In this document: one piece after another, positions 1 to 16,727 of the stretch
Layout of the letters: each line of letters starts with the position of its first letter
Numbering within the stretch: position 1 is the first letter of the stretch
Origin: Moringa oleifera
Lineage: Eukaryota; Streptophyta; Magnoliopsida; Brassicales; Moringaceae
Direction of reading: 5' to 3'
Assembly (NCBI GenBank): GCA_021397835.1
Contig: JAJFZO010000476.1
Span: forward strand, 682,001-746,000
Length of the DNA stretch: 64,000 nt
Notes under the pieces: generated by a model
Told to the model about the DNA's origin: nothing
What the model saw: the letters and a program-made list of their open reading frames with translations, nothing else
Database searches by the model: none
Made by a program: the position numbers and the translations under genes

Positions 1-121
1 TAGGAGCGGGGGTTTTGATGATTTGGCTATTTGAATTGGAGAGGTGAGAAGGCAATGGAGTCGTAGCGTACATACTTCCCCTTTCCCTTCCTTTTCCCTC
101 CATCATCTTGTTATTGATCAT
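1..121 (-). CDS. Possible 5' end of a minus-strand gene cut by the left edge
   Basis: Read on the minus strand, a frame opens at an ATG ending at 121 and stays open to the edge of the window. Further in-frame ATGs start at 106, 103 and 73. The last gives a serine- and proline-rich stretch beginning MYATTPLPSHLSNSNSQ. A long pyrimidine (CT)n tract lies about 200 bases upstream in the minus direction, which is common in plant leaders and core promoters. I do not recognise the protein, and too little of it is present to name a family. The call rests on the open frame and the leader-like context only. Confidence 0.35.
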   Translation of the reverse strand, partial: MINNKMMEGKGRERGSMYATTPLPSHLSNSNSQIIKTPAP

Positions 122-302
122 CAATTGCTCCTTCCCTCCGCATCAGTGAGATCTGTCGAGAATTGATAACAGGAAGGAGAGCGGACAATGCAGCCGAATC
201 CCAAAACAAAACAAAGGCTTCCTGGTTCTACAAAGTTTCAAAGCCTTCTCTTTTCTTCAAGAGGAGAGAGAGAGCTCAGAAACTCCGTGTGCAGCCCAAC
301 CT

Positions 303-304
<2 letters not shown>

Positions 305-343
<39 letters not shown>
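305..343. repeat. (GA)n microsatellite, about 19 units
   Basis: An uninterrupted GA dinucleotide run. On the minus strand it is a CT tract and could sit in the leader of the possible gene that runs off the left edge. Confidence 0.95.
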
Positions 344-346
<3 letters not shown>

Positions 347-2290
347 GGTGGATTTGCGCCCGCGGCGATTTTCCGGCACAGGAGTCGGATCGGCGATTTT
401 GACGATTGTTTTTTTTTTTTTTTCTTGGTTACGTGGTAGGTTAGTGGTAAGGGTAGCACTTAGCAGCAATATTATTGATTAGTTAATAGGAGAGCTTATA
501 TTAGAGTTAGTTGTCTTTTATTGATAATTAAGAAGGCGGAGAAATGACCAAAGAGGGGACGCCATGATCGCCGGAGTTCGCTTTCTTTTGTATTCTGGTC
601 GCCACCACCAACCTCTCTCTCTCTCTCCTTTTTCCGTTTTAACTTTTTATTTCTTATAGTAAAATTATTAATTTTCTATTTTTTATTATTATTTTTATAT
701 ATCCGTCTAAATGTGTTGGCATACACAACAAAAAAAAAAAAGTGTGTGCATATGACGGACCAGAAAAGGTTTAAGTCAAAAAGAGGTCGAATGACACATG
801 ACAGCGACGCATTCAAACTCCCAACGTGTCCGTACGTCTTTACTACATCAATGAAATGGATTTCTTTTCAAGTATACTGTATTATTATTATTATTATTAC
901 TTTTATTTTAATTAATAATTAATTATATTGATAGAAATAATTATACATTTATTTTTTATTTACATTAAAAATTAATTTTAAAAATATGAAAATTTGAAAA
1001 TATTCAAATTTAAAAAATAATTTAAATAAATTATAAATTATATTTTGTGTTATTTTTTATTTGAATAAATTTTCATTCATTATTTACTTTTTATGATTTT
1101 TAAAATTTTAATAATATTAAATATATATATATATATACTTTCACTAATTAATTTTTTTAAATTCTTCTAAATGATAGTTTAAGCATTCTTTATATTTATG
1201 AAAAATTTCAAATAAAAAATTGGTTTATATATATTTTGATTTTTAAATTTTTAAGTATTGAATTAATGAATATTTAAGGATTCAAATTTTATATTTTTAC
1301 TTTTAATTTAATTTAAATTGAATTAAATTTTATTTTAAAATTAAAAGACTAAATACAATTCAACAATAGCAACAAAAAAAAAAAAACATCTCTTTCTTGT
1401 CACTCTAGAAGATTCTTATTCTCACTTTTTTTTGATTTTTTAAAATGAAAATATAAAATAGAGTGAATTAATATTAAAAAATTTAATTAAACATATATTT
1501 AAAATAAAGTTTTCTTTATTTATTAGGAGTATTTAAAATCCATTTACATTCAAGTAATAATATATATTTTTAATTAAAAAAAAAAAAAGGTGGATGAGGC
1601 AGTGCTCCACCAGAGAACTCATTATGTTGGGGAACGTTTGGCTGCATCTTTTGACCAGTCAAACCTTGACCATTACTAAAGTTGCTTAAACTTCCAACAA
1701 CATTTTCAAATTTATAATAAAATTCAAATTCTACTGATTATTAATCATCCGCTTTCTAATTGTACAAAAACTCAATCATCTCAACTTTTAAAATTCGTCA
1801 ATTTGGTTCAAATCTTGTGTTTGACTTTAGTTGGTGCCCCATTCTCTTTCACCTTCTAATTATGTTACTAAATTTGGATAAACTTTTAGATGAAGGAAAA
1901 TGTAAACCATGGATTCCGTCTTTTTATAATTCTTTAATTTTGACGGTAATACAAGACCTTAATGTTATTTTGAGTTTTTCATCGCAGACCCAATATCAAA
2001 TTGTTTTTTGTGTTTTTATTAGAATGCAGATTACAGAGTCCATTTTATATAATTAACTATAAATAAATTTTAGTAAAAATTAATTAATCAAATGAACAGA
2101 AAAAAGCATTTCCTTTTTTTTTTTTTTTGTTTTCCTCTTTACTTTTTCTCTCCTGTTGGTCATATCAATCGGTGCCTGATCTCCACCCCTATTGATTCGA
2201 ACCGAAGCACGAGGATTCGCTCTCCGTTTGGTTCCCGGCAAATTTCGATAGTCCGGAGAAACAACAAAGTCTAACCCAACTCGGTCAAAG
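344..2290. other. Gene-free AT-rich spacer
   Basis: No supportable gene. Positions 640-1600 are extremely AT-rich with poly-A, poly-T and TA runs. Short open frames here are low-complexity by-products. A modestly less AT-rich patch occurs near 730-860 but has no coding signature. Confidence 0.7.
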
Positions 2291-3782
2291 CACGACTCCA
2301 TCTATTACTGCTAACATGTGGCACAAATTTCTCTTTCCCCAAAAGCCTGTCTTGGGATGTACTATGAACCGTGGGGTGCCAATGCCTCATCGATCTCTCG
2401 TTCGTTTTACAAGCACTGAGCAGTTGATGGCAAGAATGCTGGGCCGCTTATTGCTGATCTTTTCGCAACGAAAGTGAGGTTTGGTTCTTTGATCTTGTGC
2501 TCTTTTTACTTTAACATCCACTGGTTCGTCAAATTGAGACAGGTTAAGAACTAGGATATGCATATCTCGGTAGTAGATCAGTGTCATTGACGACCATTTG
2601 CTTGCCTTTGCTGGGCATCGCTCTTTGCTTTACTTTTGTTTTAGTTGCTCTTTTTATTTTCCTCTTCGCCAAACGTGAATTGGTGACGCAATCCTCTTTC
2701 TCCCATCTTTTGATTGTGATTGAAGCTGACAACTGACAATGATCGCTGGAGCTGCCTAAATGTAATTTTTGTTGGACTCATCTGAAAGAAAATCAAATAA
2801 ATGAGTTTGTAGTCCTTGTTCTGTTGCATCCTCGTGGCAGCTTTCTCCCCTGATCATGATGCCATTTTTCTCCCAAGTGGGCCATAAGTGCATGTTTCTT
2901 TAACTTGCAAGGAAGCCACCCGTTATAACTCAGCTATGGTTGAACCTCTAGCCAAGTTTAATGAAATTGTTCCTTGTATTGCATGTTTGCTTATCCATGC
3001 TGGAAACCTTGGATATGAACATGTTTATCAAAGCAGGACTGCTTGCTGTTTGCAGCCCTTTAATTCCTGCAGGAAATGTTTGCTATCTAACAATTGTTGC
3101 TCACCTTAATGAGTTCTTATCAGTTCTTGAATTAATGCTGGACATCCATATTCTTCTATGGCATTTTCAAAGAAATGATTGTTACTCAGTTTACATTTCC
3201 TAGTTCCACAAGCCTGGAATTCGTTTGGCAAGCAACAATGACAACTCTGGCTTTGGTGACTTGTTTCCTTCTTTTTCTGTTCCTTTTTCTATTGTGGCAC
3301 CCGTGGTGTGGTGGGAGGGGGGGTTTGGAACTACCCACCATAGGCTTGAACTTCTCCAGCTAATCCAATCAGGCTTGTCTCATGGTTTGGAGACCTGTAT
3401 ATTAGACTGTGTGGACATGTTTTAGGGCCATAAGTAAAAGAAGGGATGTGGACAGCACAGTGTTGGTTATGATCTCTCTTTCGGGTTTATTCATGAAAAA
3501 TAATTTTTGCTTCTCTGGATTTGCTTGGTTCATCACCAATTATTTTAGGTTCTTTTTTTCCAAAAAGAATTTGGTGGGCACTAATGTGGTGTTCATTTCT
3601 AATGCAATTCATTTAGCTTTTGAAAGGGGAATAAGTTCTTAGCCCCTTTATTCTTTATCTCCATTACACTTCATCCTTATTCTAATCTGGATTCTCAGTG
3701 GCGTTGTTCTCTTTGATAGCTTGTTGTGCACAGAAAAACATGATAGATATCAGCCATTAGGTTGTAAGAAACTCCAAAAACA
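2291..3782 (+). other. Probable promoter, leader and leader intron of the BPA1-like gene
   Basis: This stretch is less AT-rich than the spacer to its left and precedes the RRM gene. A candidate leader acceptor (CCATTAG) lies about 25 bases before the start codon at 3783. This suggests an untranslated first exon somewhere in 2300-2500, but I could not fix the donor. No protein-coding exon was recognised. Confidence 0.35.
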
Positions 3783-4360
3783 ATGGGTGCACTGGATTTG
3801 ACTGTTCAAGTTTTCAATCTTTCTCCCAGTGTGACTCCTGGAGAGCTGATTACCTTCTTCTCTTACTGTGGAACTGTTGAGAAGATGCAGCTCCAGAGGT
3901 AAACTGCCTGGCTTTCTTTTGCTTTAGACTTGAGTTATATGCTTGATCTCCTTTTTAACTTCCGCAAGCAATGATGTTTCTGTAATTCAATGAATAGCAG
4001 AAACAAAGACCAATCACAGTCAGCTTTAGTGACATTCAGACAACCATATGCTTATCAAACTTCCCTTCTCCTGAATGTAAGCAGGGAAGTATTCCAATGT
4101 TTTGGTAAAATTTATCGCTTTTGAACAAAGCAAAAAAAGTTTGTGCTGCATCATTATGATTTTAAATTATTTTGCTGAGTTACAACTGGTTATGATCTTA
4201 TTTCAATCTTCTCGTGAAGAAGGCAAGTGTCGATATCTGTTTGCTTCCCTGTTTTCAGAATGCTAATTTTGCTGACCAACCAATTCGCATAATGCGCGCA
4301 ACAGATTTAGCGAATCCCCCCAGTGAGGATAACTTAACTAATGGGATCAAGGTGGTGCTT

Positions 4361-4395
<35 letters not shown>

Positions 4396-4705
4396 GTGGT
4401 TGTGTACATTTGTTGTGGCACAGCTACCTTCTTTTCTTGAGTATTTGTTGCTCAGAAAGTGTACTGAGTATCTAAGTTGACAGAAGAATGAGATGCAAGG
4501 ATTCATTCCAGCAATAGAAGCTACCACCCAAGCTTTGGCCTCAAAAGATGTTGAAATTTTGAAAAAGAACAGGGACGAGGAAGAGGGGAAAGGTGGAGCA
4601 GCAGCCGTCAGGACAAGATCCATATCTGTTGCTAAGCAGGCAGCCAAGATCATGAACCAGGGCACCACCTGGTTTTCTGGTTCACATAAAAAGGCCTCTA
4701 AGTGA
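3783..4705 (+). CDS. RRM-domain protein, BPA1 (binding partner of ACD11)-like
   Basis: Four exons (3783-3898, 4001-4076, 4259-4351, 4484-4705) join in frame to 168 residues. The N-terminus MGALDLTVQVFNLSPSVTPG followed by ELITFFSYCGTVEKMQLQR is the first half of an RRM fold. The second half continues through SALVTFRQPYAYQTSLLLN and FADQPIRIMR, covering roughly residues 1-85. The rest is a helical tail ending in Lys-rich KKASK. The family includes the Arabidopsis BPA1 and BPL proteins, which bind the sphingolipid transfer protein ACD11 and act in cell-death and defence control. The RNP motifs are weak, so RNA binding is uncertain. The length is at the short end for the family. Family assignment is firm; the orthologue is not. 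Confidence 0.85.
4371..4395. repeat. (CT)n microsatellite in intron 3 of the BPA1-like gene
   Basis: An uninterrupted TC/CT run about 20 bases downstream of the intron 3 donor. It lies too far from the acceptor at 4483 to be its pyrimidine tract. Confidence 0.9.
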
Positions 4706-5426
4706 ATTTCTTGTTTATAGACTTTGGTAACGATGAAGAATAGAATAAAATCTTACCTTAGTAGTGTAGTTGATAGTAATTTAACACACTTGTTAATGAG
4801 ACCTCTGCTTGGTAGCCTTCCCTTGTAATGTATAATCTATGTTTTCTTTTTCCAGAAAATAACCATTTTTTCTTAACTATAGTATAGCATTTTTAAAAAT
4901 ATTTGTTTCTGAATAATTTTAAGTTTTCATTTGGTAAATTATTTTAAATATAGAATAATTATATTAAAGTTTTATATTATTTTATTAATTTTTAAATATT
5001 CTTATTGGTAATTATTTTACTGAAAAATGATATTGCTCTTATAGAATGACATTCTATAAAGTGTTTCTCTTCATATTATAGTTTTGAAATATCAACCGTC
5101 CAAAAAATCCCTTTCCATAGCCTTCAAAATTTTTTATAAAAAATTATTTGTTTTATGTTTTTAAAAAATGTTATTTATTTGAATATTATTAAAATAATAA
5201 CATTTTATCAATATGATTTGTATGATCTTTTAAATAAATATTAATGGTTAATAATTGAAATATATATATATACATGTATAATTCTCTCCTGTCTTACTTG
5301 TCCTTCTTCAACATCTCCCGATTAGCATTGTTCCATTACTTAAAAGTGTCACAACTCTGAGTTGACAATCTGGGAGGCTCGACTTACCGTCACTAAACTG
5401 CCAAGAGAGAGAGAGAAGAGGGAAAA
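4706..5426. other. Intergenic spacer between BPA1-like and HYD1 genes
   Basis: The 3' flank of the RRM gene, then an AT-rich block (about 4860-5280). A less AT-rich leader-like stretch with a GA run follows just before the HYD1 start codon at 5427. No gene is visible. Confidence 0.7.
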
Positions 5427-7191
5427 ATGGAAGGAGCAGACGGATACACGCATCCATACGTGCCGAGAGATCTGAAACTCCCAGGTTACGTGCCAGTCTT
5501 CTTCTCTCAGTCCACTATCCTCGGAGTCTACGGTGTCGCTTCTCTGCTAGTTGTCTTCATCGTCTGGTTCCTCTCTGGTCCTGCCCTCTCTTAAGTTGCT
5601 TTTATCGCTCTTTTCCTTATAATATAAATTTTTTGGCTCCATCTCTGTAAATGTTTCGATGTCGATCTGTTTCTCGAATTCCGCTTGTGAGGAATTCTTG
5701 TTATTTGATCCCATTCTGTTGTGTCATTATTGCTCGAATTATTATGGCTGTTGCTATTGTTGTTATTGCTATCCTGATTATTATTTTCAAAATGGACATG
5801 AGAAATGTTTCGACTTTATCCAAAGCTAATGGAAATGTGGACAAATTGCCCAGCAAGTTTTAGATCTAGGCTTGTCTCTGTTCCATCCATGGTCAAGCTC
5901 TTATCTTTCCTTGGTGACCTATATGTGCAGCAAATTCATCAATGGGACAAATCTCCCCTCTGTTTTTAAACTAAAGGGCCTAACCCCTTAGACGGATTCG
6001 AACCACATGACTGCTGAAATTACGTTGCCCTGCATCTGCTCAGCTAAGATGCAAAATTCAATCAATGGAAATTAAGATATGATAGTTCCATCACATTCTG
6101 CCAATATTAGACCCTCCATAGTCTCTGTTTTTCTTATCTGAAAAAGATATTTTATGTCTGTGTAAATGTGGACGCAAGGAAAGGTTGGGATGGCATTGTC
6201 TGGCAAATGATACACACCAAATTGAAGTATTTGGAAAGCTTTTCAGTTGAACATCTTTTATTAAGCTTCATTAGTCTTAGTCTCTTTCTCATATTCTTAG
6301 GTTCATGAACTTTTTTCTTTTACACCTTCCTTATATCTTCACTAATTTGTTTTATTGATTTCATTATCCAGAGAAAAATTCGGATTAATCTTTTTCTCTT
6401 TTTTCTCATACCAGGGAAATCGAAAACATCAAAGTTTGATAGATTACTTATGTGTTGGTGGATATTCACTGGGCTTACGCATATTATTCTCGAGGGTTAC
6501 TTTGTTTTCTCTCCTGAATTTTACAAGGACAAGACTGCATGTTATCTGGCTGACGTTTGTTAGTTCTTTAATCCTTCTTACTTATTCAATATAACAATCC
6601 TTTTCTATGTCTTCTTTCCCTTTTTTTTTTTTTCTTTCAATCTATGGTGATAAGAATACTTAAGAACAAAAGTTCGCAGGGAAAGAATACAGCAAAGGTG
6701 ATTCTAGATACGCAGCTAGGGATGCAGGAGTTGTTGCTGTTGAAGGTATAACTGCCGTTCTAGAGGGTCCAGCTTGTCTTCTGGCAGTGTAAGATTTAAT
6801 TTACTGTGTCAGAGCAATAAGATTCAGGTTCTAAGTTCATTTAGTCGCAAATGTTTGTTGTCTCTTATTCCACCCTACTCCTTACAGTAGTAATTCATGT
6901 TGTGAATGCTTGCTTATTTCTGGCAGGTATGCTATAGCTAAAAGAAAGTCCTATAGCTACACACTTCAGTTAGTAATTTCACTCGGGCAGCTCTATGGAA
7001 CTGTTGTATACTTCATTACTTCCTACTTGGACGGCGATAACTTCGCTGCAAGCACATACTATTACTATGCATATTATGTTGCAGCAAATGCCTCTTGGGT
7101 TGTAATACCCTCACTCATTGTTATCCGGTGTTGGAAGAAGATTTCTGCTGCATTCCAGGTCCAGGGCCAGAAAAAGGCTAAGACTCGCTGA
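5427..7191 (+). CDS. HYD1: 3-beta-hydroxysteroid delta8-delta7 isomerase (HYDRA1, EBP family)
   Basis: Four exons (5427-5577, 6415-6558, 6680-6788, 6927-7191) give 222 residues, the usual plant length. The enzyme moves the sterol ring double bond from C8 to C7 in phytosterol synthesis at the endoplasmic reticulum. The N-terminus [15 protein letters not shown] is the plant signature. It is followed by a first membrane segment and by [20 protein letters not shown], which carries the conserved His and Glu of the EBP catalytic region. [15 protein letters not shown] and [20 protein letters not shown] are further family blocks. The C-terminus is Lys-rich and ends KKAKTR, a plausible ER retrieval context. 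All introns are GT-AG. The large first intron carries a SINE remnant. Nothing looks disrupted. Confidence 0.96.
5966..6060 (-). mobile_element. tRNA-derived SINE remnant inside HYD1 intron 1
   Basis: On the minus strand a Pol III box A-like element (TTAGCTGAGCAG, plus positions 6036-6047) is followed about 30 bases later by a perfect box B (GGTTCGAATCC, plus positions 5994-6004). There is no matching cloverleaf: the flanking arms do not pair as a tRNA. This is the organisation of the head of a plant tRNA-derived SINE. Element ends and target-site duplications could not be fixed, so the coordinates cover only the Pol III promoter part. Confidence 0.6.
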
Positions 7192-8414
7192 GGTAGACTA
7201 AGACATGTTTTTCAGCATTCTGATGGTCCAGATTATGCAAAAGATGATATTGTTGTCTAGTAATTTTTTGCTAATTTTTCTAATTTATGCCTGGAATGGA
7301 TCTGAAACAGTAGTATCTCTAATAAATGGAATTCATTTCATGAATTTTACTAGCAATTTTTCATTTAGACTGAAATCAGCGTATGCAACTATGGGCATTT
7401 GATTGTAGTTTACTTTGATGGATTGTGTTTAGAAGTTTAAATTAGAGAAGCAAATCTGCTTTTTCTTTGCAGTAGCTCTCCATCATTTTATATATCCATT
7501 TTGTTGGGGGTTGTGGGGTTTGGTTTGTAACTTGGTTTATTCTTTGGACTTCTGCGTTGTCCACTGAGTGGACAACCTAAGCATCTGAGTGGCTACAGGC
7601 ATTCTGCTATTCTTTCAGTACAGTATTCCAACCTCGGTCAGTGAGTGCACAAATCCTCGATATGTGATAGAATAACCTCCACGGTTCCATCTCCATCCAT
7701 AAATTCTGAAGGTTTGTGGCCATCTTCTGTATTGCAAGTTGTTGCCATGTTCCTTTCACTCAAACTGGTTGAATAATCCTATTTCTCCCCAGAGCCCTGT
7801 AGTTTATCTTTAATAGATTATGTTGGTCAATGCCCCTAAATTTGAGTTGTCATGTGGGGTTCTGAGGGGCCACCGATGATATCCTCTTTTATATGTTCTG
7901 TTTCAATGTCACTCTTTCTGGAATCAATTTGCCTCTGAGCTGCCCATCCTTATGACAAGATGGTGAATGACTTTCAACCGTTGCATAACACTCAGCTTTC
8001 AGCCACAAAAGTGCTTGGTGCAATTAACCTAATACTAGAAAACAAGGCTGCTATGTTGAGTACAAGTGACTGAGTGCATTGAACATTTTCCTGATCATTA
8101 TCTATACTTGTCTGCAAGTTTGTTTACTGAACTATCATGGCTTGGTTGCCTGTCTAAATGAAAGAGCCCCTGCCACGCAATGATTATTGACTGACCTTTG
8201 CCTTTCATGTTAAAAGTTGGGAAGAAAATAGAATTGCAGCGCTCAACCATGGTCCCTTTAAAAGAATGTTGAAAAATATGGTGGAGCGACCATTGTGTAA
8301 ACGCGAATGATTAGTCAATGACCGTACATAGACCGGATACCTGGGTCCATTTTAGCTTTTAAAGGTACCAATGTGTGGGCTTGCAAATTGGGGATGAGGA
8401 AGAGAGCAGTAGAT
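7192..8414. other. HYD1 3' flank and C2-gene promoter region
   Basis: About 1.2 kb with no coding exon that I can support. The composition is moderate rather than strongly AT-rich. A longer N-terminus for the following C2 protein is possible from the in-frame ATG at 8394. Confidence 0.6.
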
Positions 8415-9104
8415 ATGATGGAGTGGAGCTCCCTAGAACTCAGAGTTGTTTCCTGCAGAGGTATCAAGGCCTTCAATCTCTTTCAGAAGCTGTCTGTATG
8501 TGTTGTTGTCTCCCTTACCAACGATGAATTGAAGAAAGAAGATAAAGAGAAACAATCTTTGCAGCGCCAGAAAACAGCAGTAGACAGAGAGGGAGGTAGA
8601 AACCCTGAATGGAATCACGTGATGCAGTTTGATCTGAAAGCCTTCTCGCCTGAGCGCGCCTCTCATCTTTTCCTTAAATTTGATATCTGCTGTGAGGGTG
8701 TCATCTTTGGAAGCAGAACCATTGGTGAAGTTCGTGTGCCATTGAAGGACTTGATCGAAGAGTTTAACGGAGCAGTGAGGTATGTGAGTTATCAGATCCG
8801 AAATGGTGATGGGAAGCCCAACGGGGTCCTGAACTTCTCATACAAAGTGGACGGCAAAACCAAGAAGACAGAAAATGATTCCCCCAAAATCACATCATCG
8901 TCACGAAGCCATGTGGTTACAGAGGAAGTCCATCTCCCAATCAGGTATCCTTCCTTGGATGATATTCACCATCCTCTGCCCCGAATTGACTGCCCTTCTC
9001 CAAAGTTGAAACCTGGGCTGTACGGTATGAATCCATCACCACTGTCTGGGGCATGTTATCATTCATATGCATCACAATTGGTGCAGACTTCAGGTCTACG
9101 CTGA
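8415..9104 (+). CDS. C2-domain protein, SRC2/BAP-like
   Basis: A single exon of 229 residues. The start at 8415 (MMEWSSLELRV) is preferred because SRC2-type proteins begin a few residues before the first C2 strand; 8418 and 8394 are alternatives. The C2 domain spans about residues 5-145. Its blocks are LELRVVSCRGIKAFN, the conserved KTAVDREGGRNPEWNHVMQF, GSRTIGEVRVPLKDLIEEF and NGVLNFSYKVDG. Several calcium-binding aspartates of classical C2 domains are absent, as is common in this plant group. Members are small membrane-associated proteins tied to cold or defence responses. The C-terminal tail ends at a TGA, but the same frame remains open for 38 more codons (see findings), so the tail may be truncated. 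A candidate poly-A signal AATAAA lies at 9329-9334. Confidence 0.8.
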   Translation: MMEWSSLELRVVSCRGIKAFNLFQKLSVCVVVSLTNDELKKEDKEKQSLQRQKTAVDREGGRNPEWNHVMQFDLKAFSPERASHLFLKFDICCEGVIFGSRTIGEVRVPLKDLIEEFNGAVRYVSYQIRNGDGKPNGVLNFSYKVDGKTKKTENDSPKITSSSRSHVVTEEVHLPIRYPSLDDIHHPLPRIDCPSPKLKPGLYGMNPSPLSGACYHSYASQLVQTSGLR

Positions 9105-10071
9105 TACCCATCAGACTCGGATGCTTGGATGGTTAGACAGAGCACTGAAACAGATGGTTTTTCCCTCTCAGGTTCATGGACTACAAGCTGTGGCAGGTCA
9201 GACAGTGAAAGGAGCTGGTAGCGATGAGTGGTGTGATTTCTGGGGAATTTAGCTAGGGCCCCCTGTTTTTGTTTACTTGTTAGTCTGTTAACATGTTTCC
9301 TATGGATCGGTCTGATGTATTGAGGCTTAATAAAAGAAAGCGTTATTTTGCTTTTACAATTCCACTGTGGTTCATCTATTTTTCCAGGAATTCAGACCCC
9401 AAACTAATTCAAGTTGGTTGCATCCTGAATTGGATCAGAAACCAGAAATATGCGATTCAGAAGTGCGAGCAAAGGAATAGTGTGATAGTGATTGATGTAC
9501 CCCACTGTAGACTTGACCATAGAGGTTTTGTTCAAACATTAACAACCCTTGAGGACTTATGATCAAGTCATATTTGCTATGCTTGTATCTTCTTCTAGAC
9601 AAACTCTGCAGAGAATTGACCGAGTCTGCTTTGAAATCACTGAGATTCCCAGACACTGACTTGCAAACACTGATTTGCAAGGACTTGGACAAAGCGGTCT
9701 AGTTGAAAATTGTTTGTATCGACAAAACTCTTTTATGGACAGAGGATTCTGATATTGCAATTTTTTTTTCAACTTTTTAAAATTAGTGAGTAGATTTTTT
9801 TTATTTTTTTTCAACTAGGAGCAAAATCTGGGGGTCGGCAATGTCTGGCCGAGGCTTAAGCGACGGAGACGACCAACGTTAGTGTCTGCGGATCATGCCA
9901 ACATATACGGATCAAGAATGGTTATCTTTCTATGGGCCGGGCCAGTGTTTCAAATTACAGTCATGGGTCGCATCATCTGTACTGGTATTCGCTATGCCAA
10001 GGTGAAGCCTGAGCAAGGTTTTTGCTTCACACTCGTTGAGGTGGGAACACGTGGCACACGCTTGAGCCTAG
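9105..10071. other. C2-gene 3' flank and distal MCM2 promoter
   Basis: Contains the 38-codon in-frame extension after the C2 gene stop and its 3' flank. The MCM2 promoter follows, with a TGGGCC site II-type hexamer at 9933-9938. No other gene is supported. Confidence 0.6.
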
Positions 10072-10096
10072 TTGGCGCCAAAACTTCCCGCCAAAA
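10072..10096 (+). promoter_or_regulatory. Two tandem E2F-type sites in the MCM2 promoter
   Basis: TTGGCGCCAAAA (10072-10083) and TTCCCGCCAAAA (10085-10096) match the E2F consensus TTTSSCGS on one or both strands. They are adjacent and lie about 135-160 bases before the MCM2 start codon. Plant MCM genes are known E2F targets at G1/S, so this is the expected place. Function here is inferred from sequence only. Confidence 0.8.
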
Positions 10097-10164
10097 CAAC
10101 CATCCCCAAGGACTAGTTACTAGTGGCAGTAGTGGGGCCGTGGGTGCCCTAAGGAGCCAACAAC

Positions 10165-10170
10165 GGCCCA
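10165..10170 (-). promoter_or_regulatory. Site II-type element (TGGGCC) near the MCM2 start
   Basis: GGCCCA on the plus strand, about 60 bases before the start codon. Such elements, bound by TCP factors, are common in promoters of genes expressed in dividing cells. A hexamer alone is weak evidence, but its position next to the E2F sites supports it. Confidence 0.45.
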
Positions 10171-10230
10171 TCAAATATTTCGTTTTCCGCCAGGAGTCGC
10201 AAAGCATCAGAGCGAGAAGTGGAGGGGACA

Positions 10231-16118
<5,888 letters not shown>

Positions 16119-16633
16119 GCTTTGAAATTGTTTGCTAAATAGGGCAACTCCTGTAAGCTCTTGGTGCAAGTATTTAAAGGATCCAATATTAGATTCTAAA
16201 TTGGTGTTGAAGGAGTTAATTATAAAGATTTTGGCACATATAGGATGATCCTCATGTTGTAAACTTTTCTCTTGGAATGTGGCTTCCCAATTCCTTTGCT
16301 CCATATGCAGGAGTACATGACTGCCATATATTTATTCCCAAATAAGCTGACAAGTCTTTTTGTGATGTTCCCCAAAATAGTTTACAATAATATTTGTGGA
16401 CATTATGCTGGTTGGAGTGACACTCAAAACAAAAATTCCTCTGCCTTGCACGCATCACTAGATTTAATTTCATTTAAAATACTATTACTGTTTAATCAAA
16501 AAGAAGAGAAAATGGCTGGCCACTTGTCTTTTCCATTGCAGATTTGAGGGAAGTCCAAGAAAAATGGAAGTAGTTGCTGAATCTGTCATGGGAGTAGATT
16601 AAAGTTGTAATCTGAGTAAACCTAAACAGAGAC

Positions 16634-16673
16634 GTTGAGATGGCCGAGTTGGTCTAAGGCGCCAGATTAAGGT

Positions 16674-16706
<33 letters not shown>

Positions 16707-16714
16707 TCTCAACA
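16634..16714 (+). tRNA. tRNA-Leu (anticodon AAG)
   Basis: The 81-base gene has a perfect acceptor stem: GTTGAGA pairs with TCTCAAC, and the discriminator base is A. The D arm (TGGCCGAGTTGGTCTAAGGC) matches box A of class II tRNAs. The anticodon stem CCAGA/TCTGG encloses the loop TTAAGGT, giving anticodon AAG. A long variable arm follows, then a T arm with GGTTCAAATCC. There is no intron and no CCA is encoded, as expected for a nuclear tRNA gene. It lies about 0.5 kb after MCM2 in the same direction but is a separate Pol III unit. Confidence 0.97.
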
Positions 16715-16722
16715 TGTCATCA

Positions 16723-16727
16723 TTTTT
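16723..16727 (+). terminator. Pol III terminator of tRNA-Leu
   Basis: A run of five T residues begins nine bases after the discriminator base, the usual spacing for Pol III termination. Confidence 0.8.

Noticed and set aside
188..469. Frames with Glu-Arg or Ser-Leu repeats over the GA tract
   Set aside because: They are translations of the (GA)n microsatellite on both strands and have no other protein-like content.
5994..6047. A functional tRNA gene on the minus strand in HYD1 intron 1
   Set aside because: Box A- and box B-like motifs are present, but acceptor and anticodon stems do not form, so a SINE remnant is the better reading.
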